Assembly: GCA_947593955.1 (NCBI GenBank)
Contig: CANQDV010000005.1
Location: 1 to 42,806 of the forward strand
Origin: an uncultured Bacilli bacterium
GTDB taxonomy: Bacteria; Bacillota_I; Bacilli_A; RF39; UBA660
DNA: 42,806 nucleotides
Direction: 5' to 3'
Positions 38,444 through 42,806 of the stretch are shown in pieces. The notes under the pieces are model-generated. The model searched no databases. It worked only from the letters and a program-made list of their open reading frames with translations, and was not told where the DNA came from. Made by a program: the position numbers and the translations under genes. Positions within the stretch are counted from its first letter, which is position 1. Each line of letters opens with the position of its first letter.

Positions 38444-39934
38444 TTATTTTTCTTCTAAACGTATTAATTTAGCATGAAGTACTACTCTATGCTCATTGTC
38501 ATAACAAGAAGATAAAGTTAAAATTTTATCATCTGGTGACATATTAACTTTAAAATCATGAACACTTCTAGCAGTTATAGTATTAATAAAAGTATCAAAG
38601 TCATCATCAGAGAATTTAGTTCGAATATAATATGACTCAGGTAGTGTCGTATATACACTAAAGACTTGCCACAAAGCATTAGATGTTGGTGTTGAAGTTT
38701 TGATGACATAATTATTAGAATTATTATACCAAGCTGGAGTTACAACTGATCTCAAACTACCAAACATTGTATTATCAAGTCTTGCATGAGCATATAATAT
38801 ATTATTTTTACCATATTCGCTGCTATTATTTCGATAATCTAAAAATACCCATCCTGAACCATTAGGACTTTTATTAAATGAATGCTTTAAATAGAAATTA
38901 TTATCATTACCTTGTACATATGGATAATTGATATTAGTTCCTGCAACTTGAATCCAACCTACTGTATCAGGATTAATTTGTTTCAACTCATCAAAGTTAG
39001 CATTTAACATAGACATAGACATATAATACCAATAATCATCAGGTCTTGTATTTTCTACAGGTGGTTCAATAGGACTTTCTGGTTCAGATGGAACTACAAC
39101 ATCACCAATATCAGTGATAGCACCCATACTTACAACTTCATTAATATCTACTAAATCATAAATATTAGTTATTTGTTTCATATTCATTTTATTTTCAATA
39201 TGCCAAATAACAAAACGAATACAAAGTGCTAAGAAGATGACAACTGATATAGCAAAAATAAATGACCAAAATAGGCGTTCTTTTTTACTTACTTGTTTTT
39301 TGGGTTTTACTTTTTCTTCATGTTTAGCAGCTGTTTTTAATTTTTTAATTTCTACTGTATCAAAACGTCTTATTGGGGAAGAAGAAGATTCACTATTTTT
39401 ATCGACAATCTCTTGTAAAGTTAATTGATTAGATTTTTTATTCTTGGTATTGACAACATTTTTTGTAGGCTCTACTACGGGCTTTTCAACAATTGTTTCT
39501 TTTTTATCTTGAACCTTCTTGAAATTATTTATTTTGGGCAAGACTGCAGTAGTAGATAAAGGTTTTACTTTCTCTTTTTTAATATTTTCTTTTTTTTCTA
39601 TCTTAGGAATTTCATACTTCTTACCTGGTTTAATAATTTTTTTTATTTCTTTGGTTAATTCTAATAATTCAACAGTATAATCTTTATGAAGCTCTATATT
39701 ATCCAACTTTTGAGTTAATTCTAACAATTCAATATCTGTAAAACTTTGTTTATTATTATTAATAATATTATTCATTTCACTTGTTAGGAATAAGTATTCA
39801 TCTTCATCAACTGTTTTATTCTTTCTAACATTTCTTAAGTATTTGTTATATTTATCTAATTCTTCTTTTTGATCAACTGTTGGTTCATCCATCTCAAGAA
39901 CTTCTATCCTTTCTTGCTTAGTCATAATCATCAA
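38444..39934 (-). CDS. Class B-like sortase with long cytosolic N-terminal extension
   Basis: 'VGWIQVAGTNINYPYVQGNDNNFYLKHSF', 'NILYAHAR', 'LTLSSCYDNEHRVVLHAKLI'; TM in mid-protein. Confidence 0.85.
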   Translation of the reverse strand: MMIMTKQERIEVLEMDEPTVDQKEELDKYNKYLRNVRKNKTVDEDEYLFLTSEMNNIINNNKQSFTDIELLELTQKLDNIELHKDYTVELLELTKEIKKIIKPGKKYEIPKIEKKENIKKEKVKPLSTTAVLPKINNFKKVQDKKETIVEKPVVEPTKNVVNTKNKKSNQLTLQEIVDKNSESSSSPIRRFDTVEIKKLKTAAKHEEKVKPKKQVSKKERLFWSFIFAISVVIFLALCIRFVIWHIENKMNMKQITNIYDLVDINEVVSMGAITDIGDVVVPSEPESPIEPPVENTRPDDYWYYMSMSMLNANFDELKQINPDTVGWIQVAGTNINYPYVQGNDNNFYLKHSFNKSPNGSGWVFLDYRNNSSEYGKNNILYAHARLDNTMFGSLRSVVTPAWYNNSNNYVIKTSTPTSNALWQVFSVYTTLPESYYIRTKFSDDDFDTFINTITARSVHDFKVNMSPDDKILTLSSCYDNEHRVVLHAKLIRLEEK

Positions 39935-40014
39935 CCCTTATCATTATCCTATTATGATTTTATCAATTATTTTAAAATATGTAAACATTGTTTAAGAAAA
40001 AGTTTAAGTTTTTA

Positions 40015-40043
40015 TTGTATTTTATATTATTTTTTGTTAGAAT
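40015..40043 (+). promoter_or_regulatory. SigA-type promoter of rpsT
   Basis: TTGTAT - 17 nt - TAGAAT upstream of GAGGTG and rpsT start. Confidence 0.55.
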
Positions 40044-40063
40044 AGTTTTAGTCAAAAAGCGAG

Positions 40064-40336
40064 GTGAAAAAAATGCCAAATATAAAGAGTGCTAAGAAAA
40101 GAGTTAAAACTAATGCTAAAAAATGTAAAAATAATACTGTAGTAACATCAAGTTTAAAAACTGCTGTTAAAAAATTAGAAAAAGATGTTAAATCAGGAAA
40201 TAAAGAAGCTGCCAATGAAAAATTAAATATCGCTATAAAAAGAATCGATAAGGCTGCGCAAAGTGGTTTAATTCATAAAAATAAAGCTGCAAGACAAAAA
40301 TCTAGATTAACAAAAATGAAAAATAATATGGAGTAA
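40064..40336 (+). CDS. rpsT: 30S ribosomal protein S20
   Basis: 'MPNIKSAKKRVKTNAKK...GLIHKNKAARQKSRL'. Confidence 0.95.
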   Translation: MKKMPNIKSAKKRVKTNAKKCKNNTVVTSSLKTAVKKLEKDVKSGNKEAANEKLNIAIKRIDKAAQSGLIHKNKAARQKSRLTKMKNNME

Positions 40337-40358
40337 TTCTTTAATTACTCTTTTTTTT
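40331..40358 (+). terminator. Rho-independent terminator of rpsT
   Basis: GAGTAATT-CTTT-AATTACTC-TTTTTTTT. Confidence 0.75.
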
Positions 40359-40384
40359 ATGTTAATATTATATTAGGTGAAAAT

Positions 40385-41293
40385 ATGAAGAAGTTTGTTA
40401 AGTTTGCATTTTTAATTGCCTTATTAGGCTGTACTTATTTATATCGTGAAAAAATTATTGTTTTCTTAGTTGATAAGTTATCTAACGAAAAAGAAATAAC
40501 TCTCGAAACAAAAAATCCATATTATCTAGAATATAATATATCTTATGTTAGCCCCACTAATGATTTTAAAGCTAGCAATAAAGAAGAACTTCTAAATATT
40601 TATTTTACAATCATTAATTCTGGAATTGATGAATTTTCCTTTTATTGCGACAAAAATTATACCCATTGTATCGATGATGTATTATATTTAGCTGGAGATG
40701 AAGTGACATTATCTAATATTAATAGTTTTGTTCATCCCTATAATAGTTTTACCAATATTAAAACAGGTTATAATTCATTAGGACAAATTACTTTAAAAAT
40801 AGATAGAACTTATGAAGAGGAAAAAATTAAAGCTATTAACGAAGTAGTTAATCAAATAATTACTGATGAAATAAAAGATGAAACTGACACCAAAGAAATC
40901 ATTAAAATAGTTCATAACTATATTATTAATAATACAAAATATGATCGAGATAGAGCTGATAACAATATAATAAAATATGAGTCTAATACAGCATATGGTG
41001 TCTTATTAGAACATTATGGATTATGTGGTGGATATACTGATGCTATGGCAATATTTTTAAATTATTATAATATACCTAACTTTAAAGTAGTAAGTAGTAA
41101 TCATATATGGAATGCTGTATATTTAGATGGTAATTGGTATCACTTAGATTTAACTTGGGATGATCCAGTTATTGTTGATGGTAGTGATACATTAGAATAC
41201 ACTTTCTTTCTAATAACAACTGATGAATTAGAAGAATTAGAAACAAATCAACATGTTTTCGATAGAAAAGTATTTAGTGAATTAGATTATTAA
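40385..41293 (+). CDS. Transglutaminase-like domain protein
   Basis: 'GLCGGYTDAMAIFLNYY', 'NHIWNAVYLDGNWYHLDLTWDDP' Cys-His-Asp pattern; N-terminal TM. Confidence 0.85.
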   Translation: MKKFVKFAFLIALLGCTYLYREKIIVFLVDKLSNEKEITLETKNPYYLEYNISYVSPTNDFKASNKEELLNIYFTIINSGIDEFSFYCDKNYTHCIDDVLYLAGDEVTLSNINSFVHPYNSFTNIKTGYNSLGQITLKIDRTYEEEKIKAINEVVNQIITDEIKDETDTKEIIKIVHNYIINNTKYDRDRADNNIIKYESNTAYGVLLEHYGLCGGYTDAMAIFLNYYNIPNFKVVSSNHIWNAVYLDGNWYHLDLTWDDPVIVDGSDTLEYTFFLITTDELEELETNQHVFDRKVFSELDY

Positions 41294-41316
41294 AAGGCAT
41301 CACATGATGCCTTTTT
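41292..41316. terminator. Bidirectional terminator
   Basis: AAAAGGCATCA-CA-TGATGCCTTTTT. Confidence 0.7.
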
Positions 41317-42806
41317 CATTTTATTATATAAGGGTTATTTATGGTTCCATTTTGTTTAATATCTGTTATTTCAACATTAGAATTAAGATTGATAACAGGG
41401 CGTACACCACGTTCGCTTGAAGGGGCAATTTCGGAAATGTATCCTGGAGAAAAAACTACAAAAATTACAACGCGGGTACCTCCAGCCCAAAAGTTAGAAG
41501 GTGTCATCGTAAAATAATGGGAACCACTATATAAATAGTAATTATTATTATTAACTCCGACATTTCCACTAGTTACACTTAGTCCTCCAGCATATGCTAC
41601 TTCATCGGCGGTTATTAAGCCTATTTTATATTTGGAAGCGTTATTACCTTTATTATTATTTACTGTAAATAAATCATGAGTTGCATTGGGGCATGCAAAT
41701 TGTGGGCTTTTATTCGTTATTAATCTCCTATAGGGACTATAATTTGTAGTTCCTTGCCCATAACCTTTTCCAGTAGATATACTTCGATCATTACAAAAGC
41801 CTGTATCTGATATATAGGAATCATATTTTAATAAATGGTCTTGATACCAATTTTCTAAATAAACTTTAATATCCGAATCTACTTCATTCGCATGGGCTTC
41901 TTCATAACTCGTTGAAAAATATCCAGCATGAGTTTCCCCTGCCCATATTTGATAATTACTTCCTTCTTTCTTAGTTTGAGTTATTTTAATAAGTCTCTTA
42001 CAATTTGTTGATTCTTGGCTCCAACATGTATAATAATTATGATGTTCGGTGTCATAATAAGCATCTTCTACTTCAGTTAAAGTATATATTCCTGTATTAG
42101 TATCAAAACTATATCCTTTTCCCATCTTTACTGTTCCAGTCTTACTATCCCAAGCATAACCGCTATAATTATTAGATCCGTCAACATAAGCATTAACTTT
42201 ACCATGCATATATCCAACAAAGGCATTATCTCCAATACCTGGATTAAAAGCACTATTTCCTATGGTTGCTTTACTTCTCGTGGCATCAGCACTCTCTCCT
42301 TGATAGATTAGCCTTATACTTCCGTCTTCATTGATTCTTATTATTCGCCAATAGTATCCTCCAAAATAAACATAGTTATTCTTTACATCTCCTCTAAAAT
42401 AATATGTTATTCTATTATCTTCTGTATTCTTACTTGTATAATATAATCCTTTCCCATTACTATCACTACTTATCTTACTAAAGTCTATATTTGTGTCTGG
42501 TTTCTCTTCATTATCATAAAGTATCTTTTGTGATAACCTTGTTGGTACTATATCTAAATTATTACTTGGTACATTACTTCCTGTATCTTGTATATAATTT
42601 ATTCCAATACTTAATTTATTATCTGTTAAATTAGGTTGTCCACTGATATTACTATCATAACTTATAGTAATATCAAAAGTAGTACTCCCTTTACTTGGTA
42701 ATTTATCTCCTTCTTTTATTCCTTCTATTTCAAACTTAATCGCATCACTTCCTTGTTCACTTCCCTTTATTTCTTTTATTATTCCATTTATCGTTCCTTT
42801 GTTCTC
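41316..42806 (-). CDS. Large surface/extracellular protein, partial (runs off window)
   Basis: Frame stays open from 42209 to the window end (translation ENKGTINGIIKEIKGSEQGSDAIKFEIEG...FGGYYWRIIRINEDGSIRLIYQGESADATRSKATIGNSAFNPGIGDNAFVGYMHGK...); C-terminal 'RGVRPVINLNSNVEI'. Confidence 0.75.
   Translation of the reverse strand, partial: ENKGTINGIIKEIKGSEQGSDAIKFEIEGIKEGDKLPSKGSTTFDITISYDSNISGQPNLTDNKLSIGINYIQDTGSNVPSNNLDIVPTRLSQKILYDNEEKPDTNIDFSKISSDSNGKGLYYTSKNTEDNRITYYFRGDVKNNYVYFGGYYWRIIRINEDGSIRLIYQGESADATRSKATIGNSAFNPGIGDNAFVGYMHGKVNAYVDGSNNYSGYAWDSKTGTVKMGKGYSFDTNTGIYTLTEVEDAYYDTEHHNYYTCWSQESTNCKRLIKITQTKKEGSNYQIWAGETHAGYFSTSYEEAHANEVDSDIKVYLENWYQDHLLKYDSYISDTGFCNDRSISTGKGYGQGTTNYSPYRRLITNKSPQFACPNATHDLFTVNNNKGNNASKYKIGLITADEVAYAGGLSVTSGNVGVNNNNYYLYSGSHYFTMTPSNFWAGGTRVVIFVVFSPGYISEIAPSSERGVRPVINLNSNVEITDIKQNGTINNPYIIK

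Noticed and set aside
1-42806. CRISPR arrays, tRNA and rRNA genes
   Set aside because: No regularly spaced short repeats with unique spacers and no recognisable tRNA/rRNA sequence seen; the repeats present are coding (LysM, Ig-like).

Overview
AT-rich Firmicutes/Mollicutes-like chromosomal segment. Most of it is a minus-strand housekeeping backbone: recO-era-cdd-dgkA-ybeY-vanZ-yqfD-yqfC, yqeY, rpsU, parC/parE, priA, smr, pfkB, gpsA and sortase B. Sporulation genes are interspersed (yqfC/yqfD, spoIIP, gpr, and a SpoIID-like peptidoglycan-binding protein). The most notable region is 24.4-29.0 kb. A plus-strand gene for a protein with two peptidoglycan-binding domains and several LysM repeats is split by a 3414-bp element (about 25130-28543). 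The element encodes a large serine recombinase, a 55-aa ORF missed by the ORF track, a two-gene cargo operon (one product with a Cys-rich conserved domain) and an ASCH protein. From the sequence I can reconstruct the attachment sites: a GG core, an imperfect attP inverted repeat, and an attB that matches the other LysM repeats. Precise excision would rejoin the two halves in frame as a 368-codon ORF. The insertion lies in a probable spore/cell-wall LysM gene of an apparently sporulating host, so it is a candidate skin-like intervening element, although regulated excision is inference. A second candidate is a 12-bp poly-G tract in the Shine-Dalgarno position of an uncharacterised gene (13062-13886), which may be a phase-variable translation switch.
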